A DNA stretch of 64,000 nucleotides from Streptomyces longhuiensis (GTDB lineage Bacteria > Actinomycetota > Actinomycetes > Streptomycetales > Streptomycetaceae). A program made the translations under genes and the position numbers. Under the pieces are notes generated by a model. It was not told the DNA's origin. It did not search any database and was given only the letters and a program-made list of their open reading frames with translations. Positions 28,599-36,435 of the stretch are shown piece after piece (position 1 is the first letter of the stretch; every line of letters starts with the position of its first letter). The stretch is taken from assembly GCF_020616555.1 (NCBI RefSeq), contig NZ_CP085173.1, positions 9,378,001 through 9,442,000 of the forward strand, read 5' to 3'.

Positions 28599-28792
28599 AG
28601 CCTTGCGCGCGGGCCGTCCTCGACAGCGGCCCGCGCCCAGGGCGATCCCCGTCGGCTCATGCCACGGCGTGGCCCACGCTGCGGAGCGCATGCTGCATCC
28701 GCTACGAGCACCCGCCAGGAACGAGCCGACAGTGACAGCAGGGCGACCTGAAAGGGCGCCCTCGGGTGGAACTTCAGCCGTGGAGGTGGCTC

Positions 28793-30079
28793 ATGGTCCG
28801 CAGGGACGGACAGACCGACGTGGTCGTCGTCGGAGCAGGGATTGCGGGGCTCGCATGCGCGGCTGACCTTCAGGCAGCCGGTCTCCAGGTCAAGGTGCTC
28901 GAGGCCTCGGATGGAGTGGGCGGCCGGATGCGGTCCGATCGCGTCGACGGATTCGTGATCGACCGCGGCTTTCAGGTCTTCAACACGGCCTATCCCCAGG
29001 TGCAGCGCCGACTGCGGCTGCGCGACCTGCGGTTGAGGCCCTTCACCCCCGGAATGCAGATCCACACCGACACCGGGAAGATCGCGCTCTACGATCCGAT
29101 GCGCCGTCCCGATGCGCTGGGCGGACTGCGCCGCCAGTCGGTGATGTCTGCCCGCGACGCCCTGGCGCTCGGAGCGATGTCGGTCCGCGACATGCTGCTT
29201 CCCGCGTCCATGCTCAAGCACGGAGGAGAGCGAACCACGCGCTCCGCTCTGCGCCGGGCCGGTGTCTCCGAGTCGTTCACCGAGGATGTGCTCAGGCCGT
29301 TCGTGTCCGGCATCTTCCTCGAGGACGAGCTGGAGACATCCAGCCGCGTCTTCCACCTGGTGTGGCGCAGCATGCTGCGCGGAACATTGTGTCTGCCGAC
29401 CGACGGCATCGAAGCGGTGCCGCGCATGCTCGCGGACGGCCTGAGTGACGCAACGGTGAGCCTCGAGACCCCCGTCGCGCAGCTGACGGACTGCGGTGTG
29501 ATGACGGCGGCGGGCACCTCCGTTTCCGCCAGGGCGGTGGTGGTTGCGGCGGGGCCGCAAACGGCGGCTGCACTGCTGCCGCACATGGATGTGCCCGACT
29601 ATCGAAGCGTGACGACGTACTACCACGCCATGACGCCCTCACCTCTGAACGAGCCCGTGTTGCTGGTGGACACACAGCGCCGGTTCTTGAACACCTGCGT
29701 GATCAGCGAAGTCGTGCCTTCCTACGCGCCGGTGCATCGCGCCCTGGTGGCCACTTCGGTGCTCGGCGCTGAAGGCCCCGGACGCGAAGCGGCAGTGCGC
29801 GAGGCGCTGTCCGACGTGTACGGCACCGACACAGGTGCCTGGGAGTTGGTGGCCGTACGCAGCATCACGCATGCTCTGCCGGTGATGACGCCACCGCACT
29901 CCCTGAGTCGTTCTTCACGCGCCGGCAGTGGCCGCTATGTGTGCGGCGATCACCGCACCACCGGGTCGGTCCAAGGAGCGATGGCCTCGGGAGCGCGGGC
30001 GGCCCGTGAAGTGGTCCGGGACCTGGCCTGGCCGGAGGCCGGTGCCGGTCAGTACGCGTCGGTGGCGACAAGCCGCTGA
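28793..30079 (+). CDS. FAD-dependent amine-oxidase/phytoene-desaturase-like oxidoreductase
   Basis: This 428-aa flavoprotein has an N-terminal FAD motif (VVVVGAGIAGLACAADLQAAG, then VLEASDGVGGRMRSD) and the C-terminal motif YVCGDHRTTGSVQGAMASGARAA. It resembles NAD(P)-binding amine oxidases found with photolyase, CFA synthase and LitR-type genes in light-response loci. ATG 28793 follows GGAGG. Its 3' end overlaps the convergent ECF sigma gene by 31 bases. Substrate unknown; lipid or carotenoid modification is a guess. Confidence 0.82.
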   Translation: MVRRDGQTDVVVVGAGIAGLACAADLQAAGLQVKVLEASDGVGGRMRSDRVDGFVIDRGFQVFNTAYPQVQRRLRLRDLRLRPFTPGMQIHTDTGKIALYDPMRRPDALGGLRRQSVMSARDALALGAMSVRDMLLPASMLKHGGERTTRSALRRAGVSESFTEDVLRPFVSGIFLEDELETSSRVFHLVWRSMLRGTLCLPTDGIEAVPRMLADGLSDATVSLETPVAQLTDCGVMTAAGTSVSARAVVVAAGPQTAAALLPHMDVPDYRSVTTYYHAMTPSPLNEPVLLVDTQRRFLNTCVISEVVPSYAPVHRALVATSVLGAEGPGREAAVREALSDVYGTDTGAWELVAVRSITHALPVMTPPHSLSRSSRAGSGRYVCGDHRTTGSVQGAMASGARAAREVVRDLAWPEAGAGQYASVATSR

Positions 30080-30657
30080 CGCAGCCGGTGCAGACCACGC
30101 CTGGAGTGGCTCTTGACGGTACCCAGGGGCCATCCCGTGACCTCGGCGATCTGGGTGTGCGTGAGGTCGCTGTAGAAGGCCAGTTGCAGGACGCGCCTCT
30201 GCGGTGCGGGCAGCAGTGTCAGTTCGTGCCTGACCAGGACCTGGTCAAGGACCTGTCGTGTCATGTTGTCGGAAGGCGGGGCCGCCAGACTCAGCGATGT
30301 CTTCGCCGCCGAGGTCAGGGTGGCCCGGCGGGTCCGCGCGGTCAGGGCATCCGCAATCTTGCGACGCGTGATACCCACGACCCATCCGGCGAAGGCGCCG
30401 CGCTGGGGGTTGTAACCCTCGCGTCCGCGCCACACCGCCAGGAAGACCTGCTGCGTGACGTCCTCGGCCTCACGCGAATCGCCCAGCGACCGGTAGGCCA
30501 GCGTGTGGACAAGGGTGCTCCAGCGACGGTAAGCAGCCTCGAGGAACGCTTCCTCCCCGCGCTGCAGCCCTGCCGCTACTTCCTCGTCGGCCAGCGATTC
30601 TTCGATGGGTGCCCACAGATTGTGCTCGTGCGTCTGCGGGGTGCTCTGAGCGCGCAT
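30049..30657 (-). CDS. ECF sigma factor (LitS/RpoE-like)
   Basis: This 202-aa group IV sigma factor has region 2 (FLEAAYRRWSTLVHTLAYRSL, EDVTQQVFLAVWRG) and region 4 (RRVLQLAFYSDLTHTQIAEV, GWPLGTVKSHSRRGLHRLR). A short zinc-type anti-sigma gene lies upstream on the same strand, and a LitR-like B12 regulator is divergent beyond it. This arrangement matches sigma-LitS/LitR of S. coelicolor, where light activates the sigma factor through LitR. ATG 30657 has GGAAGGG upstream. The naming is by context. Confidence 0.88.
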   Translation of the reverse strand: MRAQSTPQTHEHNLWAPIEESLADEEVAAGLQRGEEAFLEAAYRRWSTLVHTLAYRSLGDSREAEDVTQQVFLAVWRGREGYNPQRGAFAGWVVGITRRKIADALTARTRRATLTSAAKTSLSLAAPPSDNMTRQVLDQVLVRHELTLLPAPQRRVLQLAFYSDLTHTQIAEVTGWPLGTVKSHSRRGLHRLRQRLVATDAY

Positions 30658-30718
30658 GGGGCCGGGCCCTTCCGTCGCCGATCCAGTGATCTTCACTGTG
30701 GCGAGTTCGCAGGCATCT

Positions 30719-30744
30719 ATCGAGTCGCATCGAAAGCGCATCGA
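30719..30744 (-). promoter_or_regulatory. phased CGAT repeats, candidate LitR operator
   Basis: The pentamer ATCGA begins at 30719, 30729 and 30740 (two preceded by GC), a 10-11-bp pitch, in the gap between the anti-sigma and ECF sigma genes. CarH-type B12 repressors are known to bind head-to-tail repeats at 11-bp pitch as tetramers. A similar pair lies just before the litR-like gene (31138-31152). Functional assignment is inference. Confidence 0.45.
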
Positions 30745-30766
30745 TTATGTCCGGGCAGGCATGTGT

Positions 30767-30994
30767 CTACAGGTGCCTGCGGATGGTGTCCCAGACGCGG
30801 GCGGGTGGCTGCAGCGCCTCCGTTGGTGCCGCTGCGCGGCCGGCCTCCAAGACCCGCAGGAACGAGTCCAGGGCTGAGCGGCACGCCTGGCAGTCCCGCA
30901 GGTGGCGTTCTGTCGATGTGGGCGTCTCATCGCCCAGGGCGATGAGCGCAAGGTCCCTGAGGGAGGGGTGACGGATCTGAGGCGTGGCTGACAT
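30767..30994 (-). CDS. short zinc-type anti-sigma factor
   Basis: This 75-aa protein has the ZAS signature HLRDCQAC (H31, C35, C38) preceded by H9, typical of zinc-binding anti-sigma factors that hold ECF sigma factors inactive. It has no membrane helix, so it should be cytoplasmic. It precedes the ECF sigma gene by 109 bases on the same strand. Being so short, it may consist of the sigma-binding domain alone and sense redox state. Confidence 0.8.
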   Translation of the reverse strand: MSATPQIRHPSLRDLALIALGDETPTSTERHLRDCQACRSALDSFLRVLEAGRAAAPTEALQPPARVWDTIRRHL

Positions 30995-31137
30995 CGGTCA
31001 CCTCTGGCGACAAGGGGTTGCAGAGCGCGGCGGATCTGCGGGACGGGAGTGTGTCACCGAGCGTTCAGGTTTCCGGGGTGTGTCGGATGCAGCCGCCACC
31101 ATTCACCACCTCTGGTCGCGCTTCCGGCGAGACGCAG

Positions 31138-31152
31138 CGATTACGCGTCGAT
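31138..31152 (+). promoter_or_regulatory. CGAT pair at 11-bp pitch before litR
   Basis: CGAT at 31138-31141 and 31149-31152, separated by exactly one 11-bp step, lie immediately before the litR-like start codon. The spacing matches that of CarH operators and resembles the repeat upstream of the neighbouring sigma gene, suggesting autoregulation. Confidence 0.4.
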
Positions 31153-31164
31153 ATGCTTGGAGTC

Positions 31165-32193
31165 ATGGCTTCCGATGGCAGTCCCAAACCGCCCATCCGC
31201 GGCTCAGAGCCTCCTGACGCCTCCATCACGTCAGGAGCGCTGGCCCGTCGGCTGGGCATTTCGCCAACGACCCTGCGGTCGTGGGACCAGCGCTACAGCC
31301 TTGGGCCCGCCCAGCGTCGGCGCGGCCACCACCGCCGCTGGTCGCCGCAGGACGTCGCCATGGTCGAAGACATGTGCAGCCTCACGGCCGCCGGGGTCTC
31401 CCCGGCAGAAGCGGCACGCAGCGCCAAAAGGCGCGCACACACAGCGCCCCAAGCACAGGGAACGCCGCCCGCGTCCGCCAGGTCCACTGCGGCAGCAAGC
31501 ACCTCCGGCAAGACCACCAGCCGCGACGCGTCCGGCCTGCCGCTCGGTGCGGTGCGCGCCGAGTGCCGTGGCCTTGCCCGGGCCGCCCTCCGCCTCGAAT
31601 CCGCCGCGATTCAGGAACAGTTGAACGCCTTTGTGCAGGAGCACGGAGTGGTCGCGGCATGGGAAGAGCTCATGATGCCGACCCTGCATGCCGTCGGCCG
31701 TAAATGGGAGTCCTCCGGTGACCGCTACGTCGAGGTCGAGCACCTCTTGTCCTGGCACGTGTCCACCGCCCTGCGCAACGCACAGCTGCTCCTGGGGCCC
31801 GGCGAGACGCGCAAGGGCAGTTCCCCAGTGCTGTTGGCCTGCGTCCCCGGCGAGCAGCACACCTTGCCGCTCGAAGCCGTCCACGCCGCCCTGCTGCAGC
31901 GCGGCCGTTCCGTGCGCATGCTGGGTGCCGCCGTCCCCGCCGAGGCACTGATCGCGGCGGTCCTGCGTACGGGGCCGGCGGCTGTAGTGCTCTGGTCGCA
32001 GACCCGTTCTCTGGCCAGCACCCCGCTTGCTCTCCATCTCCTGGGAATGGGGTGGGGAGTCAACGGTGCACGACAACAGGCTGCTCTCGTGCTGGCGGGA
32101 CCGGGCTGGCGAGGGGCCAGGGCCGAGGGGGCGGTGCAGCCCCAGGGGCTGCGCGAGGCCATCGCCCTCCTGGTGCCGGAGTCCTCGGAGTGA
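31165..32193 (+). CDS. litR: B12-dependent light-sensing MerR-type repressor (LitR/CarH-like)
   Basis: This 342-aa protein has an N-terminal MerR HTH (SGALARRLGISPTTLRSWDQRY), a proline/alanine linker (90-125), a helical B12-cap domain (150-210) and a C-terminal cobalamin-binding domain. Key residues: W181 with E192-H193 (cap motif, here Wx10EH instead of the usual Wx9EH) and E230-x-H232, the expected lower axial ligand of adenosylcobalamin. In CarH/LitR proteins, light breaks the cobalt-carbon bond and releases DNA. ATG 31165 is taken as start, but its GGAG is only two bases away; ATG 31153 is possible. It is divergent from the sigma pair. Confidence 0.85.
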   Translation: MASDGSPKPPIRGSEPPDASITSGALARRLGISPTTLRSWDQRYSLGPAQRRRGHHRRWSPQDVAMVEDMCSLTAAGVSPAEAARSAKRRAHTAPQAQGTPPASARSTAAASTSGKTTSRDASGLPLGAVRAECRGLARAALRLESAAIQEQLNAFVQEHGVVAAWEELMMPTLHAVGRKWESSGDRYVEVEHLLSWHVSTALRNAQLLLGPGETRKGSSPVLLACVPGEQHTLPLEAVHAALLQRGRSVRMLGAAVPAEALIAAVLRTGPAAVVLWSQTRSLASTPLALHLLGMGWGVNGARQQAALVLAGPGWRGARAEGAVQPQGLREAIALLVPESSE

Positions 32194-32502
32194 TCCGCGT
32201 AGCAGCCTGTGCCCCAGACTCCGTCGGTCCTTCTCCACATCTCGTGCCCTTGCAGCTGCCATTGATCCAGCAGTGCGGTGGCCCCGACACGTTCCGTCGG
32301 TGCCACCGGGAGGTTCATGCGTACCAGGTCGCCGACGACCATGAGGCGGGCGTTGGAGGCGCGAATGGTGGGTCGGTCCTCGTTTCCGGAGACGGCGGCC
32401 ACGGGGCGGTCTTGGCGCCACTCTTGCTGCTTGCGCCTCAGGCGGCGGTCGCGAGCGGGCAGGCCTGAGCGCCCGGCTGCCTGAGCAGTCTGACGAGCGT
32501 GG
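32194..32502 (-). pseudogene. coding-like remnant downstream of litR
   Basis: On the minus strand about 80 residues (including RASNARLMVVGDLVRMNLPV and ALLDQWQLQGHEMWRRTDGV) have strong GC third-position bias. However, there is no ribosome binding site, and the frame runs without stop into the complement of litR. It looks like a truncated gene whose 3' end was lost. I do not recognise it. A start at GTG near 32415 would give a short protein overlapping litR. Confidence 0.35.
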
Positions 32503-32682
32503 TCACCAGCCCCAGATACGCGCCAGGAAGTAGCCGGCCACCAGCACTGATCCGAGCGCGATGAGGGACACCCAGAGATAGGGGTGTTCCCAGATGCCAC
32601 CGTCGGCCCGTTCTTGATGTGCTTCAGCGATCGACCCTTCCGCCGGCGGCGTCTCTGTCGGCGGGATGAGTGGGTGAGTCAT
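32503..32682 (-). CDS. small membrane protein, DUF6480-like
   Basis: This is a 59-aa protein with a Pro/Glu-rich N-terminus (MTHPLIPPTETPPAEG) and one membrane helix (LWVSLIALGSVLVAGYFLARI). The layout matches DUF6480 proteins widespread in Streptomyces. The ribosome binding site is weak (GAGGGACC, 13 bases upstream). No partner gene on the same strand is evident. Confidence 0.7.
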   Translation of the reverse strand: MTHPLIPPTETPPAEGSIAEAHQERADGGIWEHPYLWVSLIALGSVLVAGYFLARIWGW

Positions 32683-33276
32683 GCTTCAACGGTCCCTCGC
32701 ACTCCGCCGGATTGCACGTCGAACGGGTTCGGGCTCGGAGTGGCGCTGATCGAAGGCCCAGGGGAGTGCCTGTCGCACATGGTTCATGACTTACAGCCGT
32801 CGTGCGGCTGCCGAGGGTCGCGCCGGCGGCCGTGGTAGATGCGGAGAGGAGCAGACCACCCACCCCGCATAGGGCGTCAGAGCCGGTGCATGGCCAGGGG
32901 GCGACCCCCTCCGTCGATGCGAGCGACGCGACTATCCGTAACCAAGAAATGCGTCATATTTGGCGCATCCGTCTCTGGGGCCACGCCGAAAAAAGTGCAG
33001 ACGAGCTGACGAGTCGGCGCAGCTGCTGGATGCCGGCGCCTCCGCCTCAAAGCAGCGATCGAGAGAGGCCCTGCGCCTGCGCCCGCCCAGTCCGGCGAGG
33101 AGGGCTGATCACGACCGCTCACCTCCACCTGCCGCGCTGGGATCGCGCAGGGCGGTGGTTCCGCCCAGCCAACCGGCAGACCGATCACCGGCTTGATCCG
33201 ATGGGCGATGCAAACCCCATCGAACCGGCGAACGGCCCGGCCGCGTCGTCACGCAGCTGATGAAGGGAACACCGTG
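32683..33276 (+). other. intergenic region, no gene recognised
   Basis: About 590 bases between the DUF6480-like gene and the SDR gene. No frame shows sustained coding bias. An AT-rich stretch near 32950-32970 (ATGCG-N10-CGCAT) could be promoter or operator sequence for the SDR gene. Confidence 0.35.
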
Positions 33277-33954
33277 ATGGAAGTCGACGGAGCCCGCATC
33301 CTCGTCCCCGGAGCCACAGGCGAGCTGGGCTCGGCACTGGCCCGCAGTCTCCATAGCGGAGGCGCTGTCTTGCACCTTGCGGGACGAGACGAGACAGCAC
33401 TGCGATCACTCCAGAGCCAGCTACCCGGCGTGTGGACCAGCACGTTCGATGCCTACGCACTGGACGCCTGCGCCGCCCTGACCCGGCAGGCTGCCCAGCA
33501 GATGGGCGGCCTTGACGCCGTGGTGACCTGCATCGGAGTACCGGCCTTCGGCCCCGCCGACCACATCAGTGACGCCGTCGCAGAACACCTCATGATCGTG
33601 AACGCACAGGCACCCATCGCCTTCCTGCGCGCCGCGCTGCCCCTCATTCAACCCGGGGGAGTACTGGCGGCCCTCACTGGCGTGGTCGCCGGAAACCCAC
33701 CCGCCCACATGGCCGACTACGCCGCCGCCAAAGCAGCCCTCGCCGCATGGCTGGAAGCCGTCGGCAAGGAGCAACGCAGGCGCCACATCGCCCTCATCGA
33801 TCTCCGCCTGCCGCACATCAATACCGGCTTCGCGAACCGCGCGATCGCTGGTCGTCCACCCCAGCTGCCCCCGGGACTGCCCATTGCCGCAGCCGTAGAG
33901 ATGGTCATGGACGCCCTCGTCGCCGCCTCGACTGTCCCCGGCCAGGCCTCCTGA
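33277..33954 (+). CDS. short-chain dehydrogenase/reductase
   Basis: This 225-aa NAD(P)-dependent oxidoreductase contains the glycine motif ILVPGATGELGSALARSL and the catalytic YxxxK (DYAAAKAALAAW). Where the usual active-site serine is expected (LTGVVAGNPP) there is no obvious Ser, so activity may be altered. GAAGGGA precedes the ATG. SDRs of this type occur with CFA synthase and FAD oxidase genes in light-response loci, which fits its place between litR and the CFA gene. Confidence 0.8.
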   Translation: MEVDGARILVPGATGELGSALARSLHSGGAVLHLAGRDETALRSLQSQLPGVWTSTFDAYALDACAALTRQAAQQMGGLDAVVTCIGVPAFGPADHISDAVAEHLMIVNAQAPIAFLRAALPLIQPGGVLAALTGVVAGNPPAHMADYAAAKAALAAWLEAVGKEQRRRHIALIDLRLPHINTGFANRAIAGRPPQLPPGLPIAAAVEMVMDALVAASTVPGQAS

Positions 33955-34202
33955 ATGTCTTTGTGCGCAACGCCTCGCTACCCTCTTCGCCGCTCCGAGC
34001 GCCCATCCGGCAGCCCTCACGCCACGGCGAATGCGCGCTGAAGTCCCGCAGCGGCCAAGCCAAGATCCCCCTCGCAGCGACGACCTGATGAGGAGAACGA
34101 CCTCTCAGGCCCGCCTGGTTCGGCGATCGGTAACCGACGCGTCATTCACTCGTTTGACACAGCGCTGCACCTTGATCTCCCCCTCGGAAAGTCTGGCGCT
34201 CC

Positions 34203-36197
34203 ATGCAACTTCGCTCATTCCGACGATCTGTCGAGCGGGCCAGAACGCCCTTGCTGGAGGCCGAGAGCACGCTTGTCGAGCAGTACGGCGATCTGGTCCG
34301 TCTGGCTCACATCGTGCTCCCCGCTTCCCTCGGCCGACACCGAAGGGTCCTCGTGGCGCATTCGGTGGTGCAGCGGTCCCTGCCGAGTGCGCGTCCGGTG
34401 CGCGCGGGGCACACCGTTCCGTCGCCGCGCGACGAGAACCACCGTGGCGACATACCCGCACCGTCACTCCTCGTGGAGGTGCTGCGCGGAGCTCTCGCAC
34501 ACAGTCGACGCCCGTCGTTGTGGCCCGCGCGGCTTGCTCCGCCACGCACCCTCCTGCCGCGATTCCCCCTTGTCCTGGGGCTTCGGCTGTTCCCGCGATC
34601 GGGCAGCGCCGAAGACCTGGCTCTGGCACGAGGTCTGTCAGACATGTCCGCGGCTGCCCGTGCCGCTTTCGTGCTTCGTTCGGTGTACTGCCTGAGCGAC
34701 GACATCGCCCTCGACCTGCTCACGTCAGCCGGTGTGGACGACGCGGCGAGCGCATTGCGGGCGGCCTCTGCGCTCAAGTCCGTCGCAGGCGAGGCGCCCG
34801 CCATGCTGCTGACCTCCCAGGAATTCGACGCCTGCGCTCTCCAGGCAAGCCCCACAGACCTGTTGCGCCGCCGGCAGCGAACACGGCTGGGGGTGGCCGC
34901 GGTCGCGTTGAGCCTGATCGTCGGGACAGTGGTGGTGACGGCCCTGCCCGATGAAGCAACATCCCAGCCCGTCCCGCCGACGGTGGCCGCCGACCCGGCC
35001 CTGCGTCCCGCACACCTCACGCATGCTCCGGCCGAACTGTGGGACAACACCTCACGCATCGATTTCACCGCCTGGCCCGCACGTGGCACACGGGTGAAGG
35101 ACGAGAGCCTGCTCGGCCGCGCCCTGTCCGTGTGGGCGCGGCCACCGAGCGGCACCCGTGTCTCCCTGGCCCCCGCCACTTCCGCGGCAGCTCCCTCGGA
35201 CTCGCCGCAATTGCTGTATGCGGGCAACGTGTCGGACCGTGCCGTGGTGTTGCTGTACGACGGACAGCGCCTGGCCCGTTACAGCGAATCCCTTTCCCCG
35301 GCCAGGCACGCGGCGCTCAGCGTGGCACGTGTCGACGACGCGGACGTGACGACTGCTGGGGCGGTGGCTCTCGGCACGGTGGACGGTGGCGCACGCTACC
35401 TGATCGCACCCTGGATCACCGAGGTGCAGATCCGCGACCTGTTGCGCCCCGAGGTCCTCGCGCATCCGCTGCGCGTAGGAAAAGACGGCGTGACGGAAGC
35501 CGTGCCGACCTGGTCCTCGGCAAGCGACTGCGGCAGCCGTCCGGCGCTCCAACTTCGTTCCTCGGACCGGATCGCCGAGCACCACGCGTTCCTGGTCGCG
35601 GGGCTGGGCGATCTGACTCCGGTCCACCTCACCTACACTCCGTTGCCCGGCCACGGCAGCCCACCGGCCCGGCGGCCGCGGGAGGCCACCGGCACGACGG
35701 CCCTCCTGGCCTGGGCGCATCAGGCTTGCAGTCTCGGGTCGCTCCGCAACACCGGCGCCCGCGCGGTCAACGCTTGGGACTTCGCCGAACAGGACCTCCC
35801 CGACGGGGGCGGCCACGCCCTATGGAGCTGTGCCCGCACCGACACCTGGCAGGGCCCCGGCAACGTCACTGTCACCATGCGCACGGCCCAAGAGGCCACA
35901 GACGCACCCGCCGGCCTTGTGGCCCGCGCCCGGTCGACTGCGGCCTGCAGCCGGTTCGGTCAGCACATCGTGGCTTTCACCGGTTGGCGATCACCCAAGG
36001 GTCGTTGGTATGCGCTGGTGGCTGGAAGCCGCGCCGTTACGAGAGTCACGATCAGTGGAGGCATCACAACGAGCAGAGCCGGCCGAACGCTCGCCCTCCC
36101 CGCTGACGGGCCACCGCGCATCAAGGTAAGCGCCCGCCTGGCCACGGGCGCGCGACTGACCGGCATCGGCCCGCCGGACCGTGCGGAGCGGCCCTGA
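34203..36197 (+). CDS. membrane protein with degenerate sigma-factor-like N-terminus
   Basis: This 664-aa protein starts with a cytoplasmic part of about 235 residues. VEQYGDLVRLAHIVLPASLG and SDMSAAARAAFVLRSVYCLS with SDDIALDLLTSAGVD resemble sigma regions 2 and 4 without the DNA-binding helix. One membrane helix follows (LGVAAVALSLIVGTVVVTAL, about 235-255) and then a 400-residue external domain with about six cysteines. No clear ribosome binding site precedes ATG 34203. It may transmit an envelope signal to a regulator; this is inference. Family not named with certainty. Confidence 0.65.
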   Translation: MQLRSFRRSVERARTPLLEAESTLVEQYGDLVRLAHIVLPASLGRHRRVLVAHSVVQRSLPSARPVRAGHTVPSPRDENHRGDIPAPSLLVEVLRGALAHSRRPSLWPARLAPPRTLLPRFPLVLGLRLFPRSGSAEDLALARGLSDMSAAARAAFVLRSVYCLSDDIALDLLTSAGVDDAASALRAASALKSVAGEAPAMLLTSQEFDACALQASPTDLLRRRQRTRLGVAAVALSLIVGTVVVTALPDEATSQPVPPTVAADPALRPAHLTHAPAELWDNTSRIDFTAWPARGTRVKDESLLGRALSVWARPPSGTRVSLAPATSAAAPSDSPQLLYAGNVSDRAVVLLYDGQRLARYSESLSPARHAALSVARVDDADVTTAGAVALGTVDGGARYLIAPWITEVQIRDLLRPEVLAHPLRVGKDGVTEAVPTWSSASDCGSRPALQLRSSDRIAEHHAFLVAGLGDLTPVHLTYTPLPGHGSPPARRPREATGTTALLAWAHQACSLGSLRNTGARAVNAWDFAEQDLPDGGGHALWSCARTDTWQGPGNVTVTMRTAQEATDAPAGLVARARSTAACSRFGQHIVAFTGWRSPKGRWYALVAGSRAVTRVTISGGITTSRAGRTLALPADGPPRIKVSARLATGARLTGIGPPDRAERP

Positions 36198-36354
36198 GTC
36201 GTCACTCAGACACAGCGGAAGGAACACGATCCGGCGTCATCGGCGTAGACATCGCGAAAGGCCCCCGACGTGGCCTGAACCGCGCTCAGTTCGCCAACGA
36301 GGAACCCGCGGCCACGTCGCCGAGACATGCGCCAGGATCACAGGGACCGTCCGG

Positions 36355-36380
36355 GCCCTATGAATCTCGATTCATAGGGC
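36355..36380. terminator. palindrome between convergent genes
   Basis: GCCCTATGAATC and its exact complement are separated by two bases. The repeat lies midway between the convergent sigma-like membrane protein and CFA genes and would serve as a bidirectional terminator. Its AT-rich centre is unlike the other GC-rich terminators here, so a protein-binding role is also possible. Confidence 0.5.
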
Positions 36381-36435
36381 GCCATGGCGTGCGGCGCTGC
36401 GCGCCACCGGCGCGGGATCGTACTTTCGCGTCGGC

